Below are positions 33,843 to 46,803 of a DNA stretch of 64,000 bases, one piece after another. A model generated the notes under the pieces. The model saw only the letters and a list, made by a program, of their open reading frames with translations, had not been told where the DNA came from and ran no database searches. The DNA is from Buxus sempervirens. Taxonomy: Eukaryota; Streptophyta; Magnoliopsida; Buxales; Buxaceae. The translations under genes and the position numbers were made by a program. The DNA lies in assembly GCA_947561395.2 (NCBI GenBank), contig OX387190.1, forward strand, positions 27,770,858 to 27,834,857. Direction: 5' to 3'. Each line of letters opens with the position of its first letter. Positions within the stretch are counted from its first letter, which is position 1.

Positions 33843-36276
33843 TGTGAGACATGGAAAAATCACCTAGACGACTTCCTCATCATCATGCAGGGTTTACAAA
33901 TGTTTGGAGTCGCCACCATTTAAGTTAAGGTGTAAATGGACACCAAAGGGATCATAAAAGAGATAAATAGAGCTAAAAGTAGCTCTAATTCATGGTCAAA
34001 TCCAGAGATCAGGTAAAGGGATTGGTTATGAGGAAGGGAAGGTGTTAGGCACCCCCACTCATCCATACAAGACGGTTGCCATATGCTGTCATGCTTAAAA
34101 AAAATGCTTGCTAACAAAACGATCAAAAAGTGCTTGAAAGAAAACAAACACATGTGTAATTCTTCCATATGAATAGCCCAATAAAATCTAGACTCTCTCT
34201 ACGGATATATCACCTCTAGGACTTCATGATTAAGTGAAAATTAAGATAAGACTTGAAGAATATCAAAACAACGAAATCTAAAAAAACAATTCAATAGTAA
34301 GCAAATCAAGCTTAGAAAACTCACCCATTCATAAATCCTTCAATCCAAATTCAGTTTGAGTGAAACCAAAGCCACTGGAATGCTGGTATGAATTAGAAGA
34401 CTCAGTAAGAAATTCAGCTCAATCTGATTTAAAATGAGAGAGCACTTCCCAATCAAATCCACTGTTGTAAATTTGCAAAAGCGACGATTGACCAACTTTG
34501 AAACTCTATTCGTGGAGATTGGCTCCATATAAATCCTTGAAAACTCGCATGGAATAAGTATGAGGTGTCATCTTTCGAATCAAATAGGCCTCACACGAAA
34601 CTCCATCTATTTGCGACTTGTATAACCTCTCGAACATGCCTAGAGGATCATAGATTAACTCAAAATTCTGCTACAGAGCAGCTCTGAGTCAATCAAACAC
34701 ACGAGACACAAATCAAATTGAAAACTCTTGAAACCAGTTGGATTTGAAAATAGATTCACAGAGGAAAACACAGCAATTAAAATCACTTGAATCTGAGTTA
34801 AAATGAGCAAATGGTGCTCGATCAAAGTAGCAAGTTCAATAATCTGATCTGAACTAACCTGCCGACTTTGATAAGATGGTATCAAAAATCCACTCCATGT
34901 AAATTGCTGAAATTTTATAGACAAAAACTAGACATATCCACCAATCACATGTCTTTGGAATCACTCAAAAATTCATCCGTATGATGAAGTTATGAGTGCT
35001 CTAAGACAGGCCACAGGTGCTGCCCAGGTTTGGAAAATCTGAGTGAAATCAAGCCAAGACAATGAGTGTGTGTTCTTGATTTGATTAAAATGATTTGAAA
35101 TCACTAGGAGAAACTCATGGAGTCCTAAGAGTTCACTCTAAGGCCATGGATCTCAGATTTGCCATATTGAGTGTGGGGAATCCGAGATCCAGACCTATTC
35201 TTAACAAAAGCAAGTGAGGTGTGTGTGTTCATGGTAGAAATCAGAATTTTAGGAGAAAACAAAGACATAATGCTATAGAGCATAGGTGCTAGTGTCTTCT
35301 CCAGATCCACAATAACATCATTCCAAAAAACAACTACCATACAACAAGATAATCAATATGCAAGCTCTTCATCACAAGATGGTTCTAATCCTAGAAGATC
35401 CATTCCAAAATCCATTTCCCAAAGCTTTCTCTTCACGTTTTACGGCTAGAGAGGATTCTTAGGTACTTTAGGAGTGGTTTGGGTTTGCACACACACTCAA
35501 TGGCTTTACACTACAGAAAGGTAGAAGATGAGAGTGCTGGAATATAATAAAAATGAAGAAGAGAAGCAAATAGTCTTACCTTAGTAGCTTAAGAGCCTTG
35601 AGACATCAATTCGGCAGAGCTTCACTTCTTCTTCTAGAGCCTCCAAGCGTCAAATCAGCAGCCATTTGCAAGAGGAGGACTCCTCTATTTAGAGGCACAG
35701 CCAAAGGTATAAAAGACCCAAGGGTAGGCCAATAAATGCTTCTAGATTACTCCAATTCAAATTAAAGGTATGAATTGGGGTAATTCTACAAGTTTCGGAG
35801 GGTAAAATAGGGAGATCAAGTCTCCCAGAGAGAGGTAATGTGCGTAAATAAGGCTTAGATCTCGAGTCTTTTCGCAAATGACCAAATTGACAGAAACCGC
35901 ATACACAGTGCGGTTTAGAGCAAACCGCTTTTTGTTTGCGGTTGCAGCACAAATCTCCCCAAACCGCACATACAAGGCGGTCACAATTTAGTTACGCGCT
36001 AATGATTACTGCCAATGTGTTCTAACGGCTTGACAGCCACGTGGCAGCCCATTTGCGCGCACACGAGAAGCATGAACCAAAACCGCACTGTGTGTGCGGT
36101 CGCAACCGCATACACAATGCGGTCGAAACAAAATGGCAAAAAACCGCATACACAGTGCGGTTAGCGCCTTTTTTTGAAGATTTTTGAGTTTTTGACAACT
36201 ATCAGAGCTCAAATAAATCATTTAAAAATTCATTTTATTGCCCTCTCATATTGTAGTAGAATTTGGGGTGTCTACA
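33843..36276 (-). mobile_element. LTR A4
   Basis: Minus orientation, TGTAGACACCCC-type end at 36276 and CATGTCTCACA end at 33843. It has an AACCGC-type array at 35895-36162 and a decayed TATA (TCTAAATAG near 35690). Immediate flanks CCAAT and CCTTA do not match, so it is not a simple solo LTR; it pairs best with A2. Confidence 0.88.
35895..36162 (-). repeat. AACCGC/GCGGTT palindrome array in A4
   Basis: First unit 35895-35915 and last unit 36142-36162 have intact AACCGC and GCGGTT arms, with several between. Layout equals A2. Confidence 0.78.
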
Positions 36277-37248
36277 CCTTACCCAAGGTTTATGAGCCTA
36301 AGTAGAGCTATTCAAAGTTCGGATCAGCTCGACTCGGCTTATCGGTAGCCCTACAAATATGATAAAGTTACTATTTTGCACAATTTTAGACAAAAAATAA
36401 TGGAAATATAAGCTGCCAAACTATATTAATTAATTTTATCTAGTTCTTTTGATATGCTTGTATTCGTAATTCTTTCATAGGTAACTTAACAAAAAACTTT
36501 CCATCATCATAGAACTATTCTAGAAAAACATGGAGAGAGTACTTGATCTCTTTTTTCTTTTCTTTTTTTCCATCTTAATTTCATTTGTTTTTTTGACGTT
36601 GACATTAGTGGACTTATTAAGAAATAATGATATGATAGGATGGCAAACAACTAAGTGTTTTAGGTAGCTTAATTAATGATACGGGTGGGGACAATTGACG
36701 TGGTGGCACGGGCTGATTAAGCTAGACATGTCTCTCTTGGGGATGGAAACGTTTCGTTTTATATGGTTCAATTACGATGTGAAACTTTATACATTTACTT
36801 ATAATAGAAATCATCCACAATGCCATATATAGCTCAACGTACTCTTCTCTACCTTACTTCATCCCGTGAGATGACACTAGGGTACCTGGGTTCAAGCCCT
36901 CCTTCACCCTACTCTTTGAACACAATTAAATTTGGTCAGTATTGATCTAGGTTGCAAGTTTTAGAAAACCCTTATCAAAATAATTAAATTTTAATGACTG
37001 TTACGAACACAATTCTTCTAAGAATGACCTTATAGAATATTGTACAAGTCAATTGGTAGAATGTACAAGTCACCCTATAACTGTACATGTTAGTGCATTG
37101 TATCGTACACGTAGGCCAGGTGACTTGTACCTCTCTCTTGTACAATACAATGTCCAAGCCATTTCATAGGGTGACTTGTACACTTATTTAACACTTTATG
37201 AGGGTATTACCATTAAAATGTCACTAAAATTTAATTATGTTGATAAAG
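36277..37248. other. Intergenic flank with an inverted repeat
   Basis: No gene seen. Arms GTACAAGTCACCCTAT (37063-37078) and ATAGGGTGACTTGTAC (37166-37181) form a perfect 16-bp inverted repeat 119 bp across, with further GTACAAGTCA-like words at 37042 and 37118. It resembles a small MITE or a foldback remnant without clear target duplication. Confidence 0.55.
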
Positions 37249-37462
37249 TCTAAAAACAGAGTTAAAAAATGAATTGGTTGAATTGAAATATCTATTGAGC
37301 TATTACATAGATTTATACAAGAAATTATTCTCTAGAATTAGGAAACTATCCCTACAATTAAGCTATACAATGAAGCTATACAAAAAAACGTTTCCTTAAT
37401 CAAAGGTAACGTTCCCATAGCAGTGGATGTTTCCTTAATCAAAGACGTTTCATTCCTTAACA
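37249..37462 (-). repeat. Copia 3' LTR
   Basis: 214 bp. The outer end reads TCTAAAAACAG where the 5' LTR has TGTAAAAACAG, so one terminal base is mutated. It carries one copy of a roughly 30-bp AACGTTCCCATAGCAGTGGA...TCCTTAATCAAAG unit that is doubled in the 5' LTR. Confidence 0.92.
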
Positions 37463-37478
37463 CTCCCCCTCAAGTTGG
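37463..37478 (-). promoter_or_regulatory. Copia polypurine tract
   Basis: CCAACTTGAGGGGGAG on the minus strand directly precedes the 3' LTR; in the family it primes plus-strand DNA synthesis. Confidence 0.85.
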
Positions 37479-39305
37479 AGAGTGAATGTCAAGAACTCCC
37501 AACTTGACCAAGATTGCTAAGAACATATCCTTTCCCAAAGGCTTTATGAATATATCAGCTAGTTAACTTGATGAAGTTACAAACTTGGTAGTGATCGAGC
37601 CATCTTGGATTTTATCTCTAACAAAGTGACAATCCATCTCTATGTGTCAAGTCCTCTCATGGAATACGGGATTTGCAGCTATGTGTAGGTGTGAAACACG
37701 GGAAAAAATCACCGGAGTGATCATCCATCCGTCAACACACGGGATCGACGTAAAAATTGGGAGAGTCGCCACCATTCAGATTTTGGGTGTGAATGGACAC
37801 CAAAATATTCAAAAATCATCAAAAAGTGCAAAAAAGCCAATTCTAGGGTAAAAATAACCCCACTTGAAAATCAAATCCAGAGATTGGTAAGGGGATTAGA
37901 TTATGAATGAGGGAAGGTGTTAGGCACCCCCATTCATCCACACAAGGTGGTTGCCAAGTGTTTGTTCATGCAAAAAAAGAAATAAAAAACCTTGCTAAAA
38001 TTTATCAAAAACCTTGAAAAAGGCCAAATATATGATATCTTCACATGAAGATCCAAATGGATTCCAGATCCTCTCTTATGTCAATATCATTTCTGGAATA
38101 TCACAAAATGATGGAAATCAAAGCAAAAGTTGCTCAAAACCAAGTTGAGGCAAATCCGAAGAATTTGGTAAAAAGTAATGTCATTTGTCTTGAAATCATT
38201 CAAATCCAATTTTAAATTAAACCAAACCAAATCCATCTGAAAGATTATGGTAAATAAGAGTCTCATGCAAATTTCAAGTAAATCCGGTTGAAATCCTAGG
38301 AGTTATGCTCCTTTAAAGTTGCTGTTGAAGAAAATCCAAAGTGATAAGCAGGCAAGTTCGGAAAATCACCTAGAAAAATCCACTCCATAAAATTCCATGA
38401 AATTTGGTGTGATTGAAGTCTGTATGGCCATCTTTTGAAAGAAACTAGCCTCATTCAAAAATTCACTCGGATGTGCCTTGGGTGGTCTCCTGAACAGGCC
38501 CCGAAGATCACAGATTTACTCAGAAAAGTGCCATTGAGCAATTCTGAGTAAATCCGTTACCAATAATACAAATGGAGTCAAAAAATTATGAAACCAACTG
38601 GATTTGAAACTAGACTCATAAAGGAGTGCCCAGAAACAAAAATCACTCGAATCGGATTTAAAACGAACACATGGCGCTCCGTCAAAGTGACAAGTTCTAT
38701 ATTTGAACCTGAACTGTCCAATAAACTTCGACAGAGAGGTGTCAAAAATCCGCTTGATAGAAATTAATGAACTTTGGTGGACATATACTAGACAGCCTCA
38801 CCTTTCCCATGGTTCTGGAATCACTCCAAAATTCATCCGGACGATGAAGTTATAAGTGTCCGAAGTCGGGGTACAGTTGCTGTCAAGTTAAGCCCTTTTT
38901 GGAGAAAAACAATTCAAAACTGTGACAAAATGTGTGTGATTCGTGCAAGATGAATCCAAATCTTTTAAAAACCATTTCAAAACATTCCAGAATTGATTGA
39001 GGCCATTTATTTCAGATTTATCACAATAAATGCAATAAACCCAAAATATGAGCCTATCCCGCCAAAACATGTGCTATGTATGTGCAAGTGTAAAAATCAT
39101 TCAAGAGTAACATAACAACATAGCATGCATTCATATTAATCAAAATAGGGTTCTAAAAACAGCCTAGGGTTCCGTTCCATTATCGTTTCCCTTAGTTCTC
39201 TCTCCCCGTTAAACACGGTTCTTCAAGATAATCTTGGGGTACTTTGAAATTGGAACGGTTTACATAGATTCAAAAGGCTTTATGCTACATAGGTGCTAGC
39301 ACTAG

Positions 39306-42300
39306 TGTAACGCCCCAGATCCGGGTTACGTGAAATGACCGTAACTCGTATCCGAGGGTTAACTAAAATTCACAGGATCCTAGCAGAGTATAAGGAACAT
39401 GACATAAATGAACACAAAAAAATTCAGTTTCAGATATGAAGGTCAGCTAAAGTTCCCAAACACCATCCAACCATGAAGTACAATAATCATAAGTGACTCA
39501 CAATATCCAAAAAAAACCAGACAACTACAAGTCTCTACTCAGCAAAATAGTCCTCCTCACGATACTCCGGATAGCCCGCCGGTATATCAACATCCCCGGT
39601 ATCGTCCTCACCGAGATCTGAAAACAAAACAAACAATGAGATACGAATATCTCAGCAAGCAGCAATGCATGCACAAAATACAGTTATACAATTTAAACCA
39701 TGCATAAGTTGTAATCAATTAAGTTTACGGTTAGCCTCAATTAATCCGACAAAACTCAACAACCATACTCGATAAAAAGTCAAATTCGAGATAAAATATA
39801 CATATATTGGGACTCGTGAAGTTTGTCTATTTTGTGTGGCTAAGCACTAGTGTTCCAAACAATCCAGTCGAAATACTGCAACAGCTCAAACAATCCAATT
39901 CATCGCCCTCATGGCGGAAATACTCGTGTGACCTCACCCTCATGGTGGAAAGGGAGTTGCTGCAGCACTTCCCTCATGGAAGGCCTCTCCATCATGGAGG
40001 AAATGCACTAAGGAACTCTAAACTTAATCCAAACAAAATGTACAAAATTCACTGACAACTCGACTGTGGATCCACACTAAGTCTCACCCTTATTACTTTG
40101 GCAAACTTATCAAATGATTTACAAATTTAGCATAAAGTCATGCTCGATGGAATCCAAGTCATTTACATATGTTAATACCAAATTCAGTTCCAAAGAAACA
40201 CTAAAGCCATCCAACAATAAAAGTTTACAGCAAATGGTACATACAGTGAAAATATTTTTCACTTAAACTAAAATGATAACCAATGAATATTCGAAGAAAA
40301 ACACCTCCAATTTCTATTCAGGTCATAATAGAAACCAACTAAATTCGTTGGTATTAAAATCTGCCCCAGAAATTTCTGATACTCAACTCTTTATTAGCTT
40401 CAACAAAATTTCAGATTTGTTACTCCCTTTTCTAGTTAGTTCTAATATTAATAAGACTTTAATCAAAGACTTACCAAGAAATCATATTCAGAATGATACT
40501 CAGGTCATGCCATAATATTAGTTAATTCAATGAGTTCTAAAATCAGAACAAGAGTGTTTCCCAAAGGTCTAATCCTCTTAGTTTTAAAAGTTCAGATTTG
40601 CTAATTACTTTCTAGTTGAGTCCAAGACCAATTAATCTCTCATCCTTATTGTCAAAAGAATTTCCATAAGTTACTAACAGTTCTAAAACTCCCACTTAAT
40701 TTTGAATAACTCATGTGAAGTAATTAGATAAGCTTGACACAAAATAAGCTTTAAAGAGTCTTCCCACTATGCTGCAGAAAATTTAGGACATGACTCTAGT
40801 ATTTTATCTCCCAATGATTCTCCTAACCATAGCACTAAGTTGGATTTCCTAATATTCTACTGAACAAGGATGCTAATTAAGATTTAGATAAAACTATTTG
40901 AATAGGTGTTAGGAGCTGGAGACATAACTGTTTTAAAAAAAAAAACCCCAAACAGCTACACTTTGTTCTTTATCATCTCTTCCCCACATCTGAACCAAGC
41001 TTCATTCTCTTAAACATAACTAACCAGCTACCAATTCAGTCAATACACTTCCAGCACTTCACTTAGGATCTAAATAACCCATATAAACACTATCGAATTT
41101 AATCTAATAGATTTAATATATATTAGAGATCAAAGAAGTTGGAACAGAAATTTAATACAAACACATTTGAATATCCAACTCATATCTGATTTAGTAGTTC
41201 AAGTAGCACATCACCTATGCCCAGATATGAATGCAGATTTAATATAAATCTGAACTCATTCGAGTTTAAGTTATGGCTCAAATCTGAACTCTTATAAAAT
41301 GAACTCATGAGGTCTAAACTCCTATAACCTGAACTCATAAAATTTGAACTTACAAAAATCTGGACTTATATAATTCTGAACTCATATAAACATGAATTCT
41401 GCTGCAGAAAATTAGGTCCATTTGCTACCATGTTTCTGAGTAAGTCTCTCAATCCAACTTTATCAATTTATCAACAATAGGTTTCTAATAACACTGGAAA
41501 ATTTGAATGACCCTAAATTATCTTGTTTAAATAGCTAGGATTAGAACACCCAAGGCTCCTTTTATACTCATAGAACAAATCTGCCGCATCTGGTAGGAAA
41601 CAAAGAAGATGCTAACCTAGCCATTTGCAGCACATCTATGCATCTGAATTTAATCCACCTCCTAACCAATGTCTTTCTTCTAAAGCACATCTAGCACCCT
41701 TCAATTCATTCAATTGATACTTCTGAACTTTCTATAATTTAATCTCATCAAGATTTATAAGACCCATAGAACTAACGCCCAAATCAGAAACAGAAAAACA
41801 GAAATTCCAAATACTTTAATAGACATCAAGACCTATGAAATCTAATTCAGTTTTGCACTTTTCATGGACTGACCTAATGTATATCTTCCATTCCACTCCC
41901 AGAATTTTAATAATCATCTAAACAGTCTATTTACCCATGTTAGTATTTATTTGAAGCAAGAAACCTTCCACCAACCCATTAGCCGTCCATTACCATTCCA
42001 ACAGAATTTTCCAACAAGTTCATTTGTGACAAACATTCTAACCTCTTCAATTTAATTCAATCAAAAAAAAAAATCTGAGATACTACTTGTAGCCTTGCAA
42101 TAGGACTGAATTAATATTACTCCAACGGAATAGGTCAAACAGCCAATACATTTTTCCCATTCAACAAAACTTATACTTGCTGCAGATACAATGTCCCATT
42201 CAACAAACTTACTTATAAGTTGCTGTAGATACAAAAACTTTAGGATGGAATTAAATCTCTCTAACTAAACACTTCTAACATGATAAGAAACATCATGATA

Positions 42301-43230
42301 ACACAATTTAATCATTTCGAAATTAATTCAATTAGACTAAAACTAAAACATGTTTCAGTCTAATTTCAGGTACAGAAAAAAACAGCATTTTGTCTAACTC
42401 TGTAAATGATCACCATTCATACAAAACCATGATTAAAGAAGGTGCTGCTTGCCTTATTTTTGCTGGCATGCAAACTTCAAATGACCAGCAATGAACTCAG
42501 ATGTTCCCCACGTCCATAACCACTTCAGAATCTGGAAATGACTGCAGAGAAATTTCAGATCTGAGATCTGCTCGTCCAGCTCATATTTCCTTGTGAGACT
42601 TGTTATAACCTAACCAGAAAATAGTTCTTACCTGATCTGGACGTCTGGAACACTCTCCCACTTGAACTTGCTGCAGAAAAATTTTTCCCAGAACTCCAAA
42701 AGAATCCTTGGTTCTCCACCTTCTGCTGCTCTCTCCCTTTTTCTTTTTCTCCAGCAACAATGAAGCTCTAGAAGGCCCTTCCTTCTGCTGCTTCTCTTTT
42801 CTCCAGCCACAAGAACTCCAAGTGTTCTTTCTCCAGCAACCCTTGGAAGCTAAAGAGCCACCTCCAGCCTCTCATCGTGAACCCCTTGCATGTGCCCAAC
42901 CTTTCAGCTCCCACTTAATGATCTGCTGTAGTGCTCCTCCACCCAACTTCCTACACTATGACACATTAACCTTTAGCTCCCTAATTAGTCATTAAACAAA
43001 TACAACCTCCACTATGCAATTATTTTTAATAGGGTTCCCAAATTAATATTTCTTGACCATTGAATTTAAAATGTAACTCCACTTACCCTAGCTTATCCCA
43101 TTTCAAATTTTTCTAAAATTCCCCAAATGCCCTTGTGAAACATCCACCTGAAATTCCACAAAAAAAAAAATTTTTTTTTAAATTTCTAAATATTTTCCTC
43201 CAATTAAAATTCTAAAATCTGGGTTTTACA
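39306..43230 (-). mobile_element. Large solo LTR D, probably chromovirus (Del/Tekay-like)
   Basis: Ends TGTAACGCCCC (39306) and ..GGGTTTTACA (43230) with perfect duplication ACTAG (39301-39305, 43231-43235). Read on the minus strand it starts TGTAAAACCCAGA and ends GGGGCGTTACA, as I recall for Del/Tekay LTRs. A leader-like purine-rich stretch ends at a splice donor (ATCAG/GTAAGAAC, near 42633). 3925 bp, no gag-pol. The lineage is from memory of LTR ends. Confidence 0.75.
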
Positions 43231-43721
43231 ACTAGGGTCAATCCCCAGTCTCGTTTCTCCTAGATCCCGCCTTCACGTTTTACGGCTAGGGGGAGTCTTG
43301 AGATACTTTGAGCCAGGGAAGGGTTTTCACACACAAATCAAGGCCTTATTCTACAGAAAGGTAGAAGAATAGATCTAGATCTAAAAATGTAAGACAGAAA
43401 ATAAAATAAAAGTTTGAGGCTTACCTGAGTTTTGGAAGCAATTTCGCAGCGGTTTCCCTCTTCACTCGGAGCTCTTCTTGGCAGAGATTCTTGGCAAGAA
43501 TTATTGGCAAGAGAGTTAATGGTCATTTGCTTGAGGAGGAGCCTCCTATTTATAGGCAAAGGCTAGGGTTAGGGTTGGTGAGAATGGTAGACACAACATA
43601 AGGTCTATAGCCCACCAACCTTAACCCTAAGGCTATTTCCGAGATTTCCCTTCATTTAATGAAGGACATGATGGTAAAATGTGAAATCTCTCGGAAAACC
43701 CTAATTTTGAGCAAAAAGCAT

Positions 43722-43863
43722 GTATCCGACATGTCAGGTCGGATACATAAGCACCTTAATGTATCCGACATATGATGTCGGATACACTCAAGGCTGCTTG
43801 TATCCGACAACTTATGTCGGATACGAAGAGAAGTGCTTGTATCCGACCTGAGTTGTCGGATAC
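43722..43863 (-). repeat. 39-bp-period palindrome array in C2
   Basis: Four units start at 43722, 43761, 43800 and 43839, exactly 39 bp apart; all have fully complementary GTATCCGAC and GTCGGATAC arms except that the first right arm is preceded by AG. Centres differ: ATGTCAG, ATATGAT, AACTTAT, CTGAGTT. Confidence 0.94.
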
Positions 43864-46410
43864 AAGGAAAAAACTTGTTTTCTCAAATTTTGTGTTGGCT
43901 TCAAAGGAGATGATGATTTTTGATGATTATTAATCATTTTGACAGTGCAATTTGGGGTGTCTACAGTAGGGCTGCTTGATTATCACAATGAAGCAACTCG
44001 GCATTGGCTTGGGTGACTTGTAAATCATGTAACAAATTTTTTAACCAAGAGATCTCACAACAAGTTCCTGCCATAGATCGATATTCAGCTTCTGCCGAAG
44101 ATAATGAGACTGTCTTCTGTCGTTTGGTTCTCCAAGAGATTAAGGACTTGCCCAAGAACACACAATATCCTGTAGTTGATCTTCTAGTGGTTAGGCATCC
44201 TCCCCAATCTGAGTCACAGTAGGCCTGTAGTTTCAATTCATTCTCTGCAGGGAAAAATAATCCTTGTCCTGGAGCAAGTTTGAGGTATCGTAAGATCCTG
44301 TGTGCAACATCCATATGGGGATTGCATGGCTCATGCATGAATCGGCTTAGCACTTGTACAGCGTAAGTGATGTCGGGCCTCGTGACAGTTGTGAGACATG
44401 GATTTGTCATCTAGGATGACTTCCGTATCGTCACGCGGGGATCGATAAAAAGAAAGAGTCGCCACCATTCAAGTTAAGGTGTGAATGGACACCAAAGGGT
44501 TCATAAAAGCCAAATAGAGCCAAAGTGGCTCTAATACAAGGAAAAATCTAGAGATTAGGTAAGGGGAATTATTTATGAGCGGGGGAAGGTATTAGGCACC
44601 CCCACTCATCCGTCTAAGACGGTTGCCACTAGCTTGCTCATGCTAAGGATTGTTTGCTAATCAAAAATGACAAGGGTTGCTTAAAAGTAAGCCAAATGTA
44701 AGTGATTATTCCACATGAGTAGTCCAATAAATATGAACTCTCTCCATGGATATATCACCTCTTATAACTTCATGAGTGAATAAAAATCAAGGTGAAAATT
44801 GAAGCAAAACCAATTCAAGACAAATTTGGAAACATCTGGCTAAAAAAGCTTGAAAGCTTCGATTAACCATAACTCATTCAATTTAAATCCAAATCCATTG
44901 AAACTAAAGCCATTTGAAAACTGGTATATAGTAGAGTATACAGTAAAAAATTCAGCTCAATCCGACTTAAAATGAGAGAGAAATCCACATATAAAATATG
45001 TTGTTTATAACTCAAAAAAAGCGATGAGTAGGCATTTTCAAAGTCCTATTCGTTGAGTTTGACTCAATAAAAAATCATGAAAATTGGTATGGAGGAAGTA
45101 TGTGGCGCCATCTTTCCAAAGAGATAAGACTCATCCCAAACTCTATCCGGATGTGGCCTGTGTGCTCTCTTGAACAGGCCTAGAAGACCAAAGATTAGCT
45201 CTGGACTACACCGGCGAGCAGCTCTGAGTCCATCAAGCACACAGGCTTCAAATCAAATCAAAATCTGTTGAAACCAGTTGGAAAGGAAAATGACTTCTTA
45301 AGGAAAACTCAGAAACTGGAATTACTCAAAACGGATTAAAATTGAACAAATGGTGCACCATCAAAGTGGCAAGTTCAGCAATCTGGGCTAAACTGACTTA
45401 CAGATTTTGAACAGATGGTGTCAAAAATTGGCTTCATAAAAATGAGTAAAATTTTCCAGATACAAAGTAGGCTTTCCCATCTATCACATGTCTTTGGAAT
45501 CACTTAAAAATTCATCCGGATGATGAAGTTATGAGCATTCTAAGACATGGTACAGATGCTGCCCTGTTTTGAAGTTTTTTGAAGAGAAAACCAAAACTAG
45601 TGTATGTGTGCAAGTGGATTCGACCAAAATAACTTGAAATCATGAAAAGCAACTCATGAAGTCCTAGAAATTCATTCTAAGGCCAGAGATCTTAGATTTT
45701 CCATATTGAGCATGGAGAATCCAAGATCTATCCTATTTGATGCAAAACAGTGAAAAAGTGTGTGATATTGGTAAAAACACATATCTAGGAGAAAATTAAA
45801 ATCCATTGCTATTGAGAGCATGGATCATGTTGATTTCTTCAGATTCAAATAGCACAAATAATCAGCATATAAAAATAACATGCAAATCATTCAAGGTAGG
45901 TTCTAGCCTAAAAGATCCATTCCATCTTCCTTTTCCCAAGGCTCTCTCTTCACGTTTTATGGCTAGAGAGGATTCCCAGGTACTTTGGAAGAGGTTTGGG
46001 GCTTGCAAACAATCACCAAATGGCCTTACACTACAGAAAGGTAGAAATTGGGAGTTGAAATGTAAAGGAGAAGCAAGAAATGAAATGGAGCTTTACCTTT
46101 AGTAGCTTGGGCCTTGAGTAGACAATCCAGCAGAGTTTCCCTTCTTCTTGCAGAGCTTCTAAGCCTCCAATTGCCAGCCATTTGCAAGAGGAGGACCCCT
46201 CTATTTATAGGCAAAGCCAAAGGTAGAAAAGTCCCAAGGTTATGCCCAAAAATCTCTCTAGATTGTTCCAATTCAAGTTAAAGCCTTGAATTGATGTAAA
46301 TCTAGAGGTTTCGGAGGGTAAAACAGGGAGTTCAAGTCCCTGAGAGAGAGGTAATGTACGTAAATAAGGCTCAAAGATCGAGCCTTTTCGCAAATGCACG
46401 AAACAGCCAA

Positions 46411-46677
46411 AACCGCATACACAGTGCGGTTTCCACAGAACCGTCACTCATGTGCGGTTTCTATGCAAATACACCTCAACCGCACATACAGGGCGGTTTC
46501 AATTCAGTTATGCTCGCCATGATTGCTGTCGACGTGGCTCAACGGCCGAAGCTTTCGGAAGCCACGTAGCAACTCACGCGAGAAGCATGAACCTCAACCG
46601 TGCTGTGTGTGCGGTCGAAACCGCGCATACAGGGCGGTTCAGACCAAATTAACCAAAACCGCACATATACTATGGTT
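46411..46677 (-). repeat. AACCGC/GCGGTT palindrome array in A5
   Basis: Units at 46411-46431, 46439-46460, 46479-46499, 46597-46618, 46619-46638 and 46657-46677; the last has lost its right arm (TATGGTT). Confidence 0.78.
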
Positions 46678-46721
46678 AGCACCTTTTTGGTTGGTTTTGA
46701 GCCTTAGTTGCACAGGCCAGG

Positions 46722-46803
46722 CTTATTTACATGTAATATCGTTTAAGTAAATGTCCTCGTATTTTTTAATCTCCATTTACTTAAGATATTACATGTAAAT
46801 AAG
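46722..46803. repeat. Long inverted repeat in A5 U3
   Basis: Arms of about 30 bp (CTTATTTACATGTAATATC ... and its inverse ending TACATGTAAATAAG) enclose about 20 bp. The same structure with a shorter loop is at 57755-57818 in C3. A poly-C run follows at 46810. Confidence 0.85.

Larger units (their letters stand above)
22244..36276 (-). mobile_element. LTR retrotransposon with antisense PMD gene and no gag-pol (pair A2/A4)
   Basis: A 3' LTR (22244-24667) and 5' LTR (33843-36276), both minus, are of the same subfamily: both share the GGGTTTACAAATGTTTGG variant missing in A1 and A3. Outer flanks are CCTTG (22239-22243) and CCTTA (36277-36281), 4 of 5 matching, and outside sequences are both rich in GAGCC/AGCTC words. 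Between the LTRs I find no gag, protease, RT or integrase; the interior is a plus-strand (antisense) plant-mobile-domain gene and nested LTRs. Caveat: CCTTG also stands on the inner side of the left LTR, so the left LTR alone could be a solo LTR, and the PBS is unclear (AT then TGGGTTTGCGG). Net internal length without nested LTRs is only about 2.8 kb. Confidence 0.65.
37690..43965 (-). mobile_element. Solo LTR C2 in copia RNase H (holds LTR D)
   Basis: Perfect duplication GTAGG (37685-37689, 43966-43970). Minus orientation; net length 2346 bp. TATAAATAG (minus, 43547-43555), CACGTTTTACGGCTAG block (minus, 43272), CGGTGATTTTTTCCC near the 3' end. The start reads TGTGAAACACGG, a decayed form of the CATGTCTCACA end. 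Removing it rejoins the copia frame DNQAALHIAANPVFHERT. Confidence 0.93.

Noticed and set aside
33471-33863. Open frames on the minus strand opposite the PMD domain
   Set aside because: Shadows of the plus-strand PMD exon; no domain and no splice logic on the minus strand.
33843-36276. LTR A4 as an independent solo LTR
   Set aside because: Its flanks CCAAT and CCTTA do not match, while its outer flank matches the outer flank of A2.
36862-36915. Possible tRNA-derived SINE (GGGTTCAAGCCC resembles a Pol III B box)
   Set aside because: No A box at proper distance, no tail and no target duplication seen.
42628-42810. 60-codon minus-strand frame in LTR D
   Set aside because: Purine-rich leader ending at a splice donor; no protein family recognised, so treated as LTR leader.
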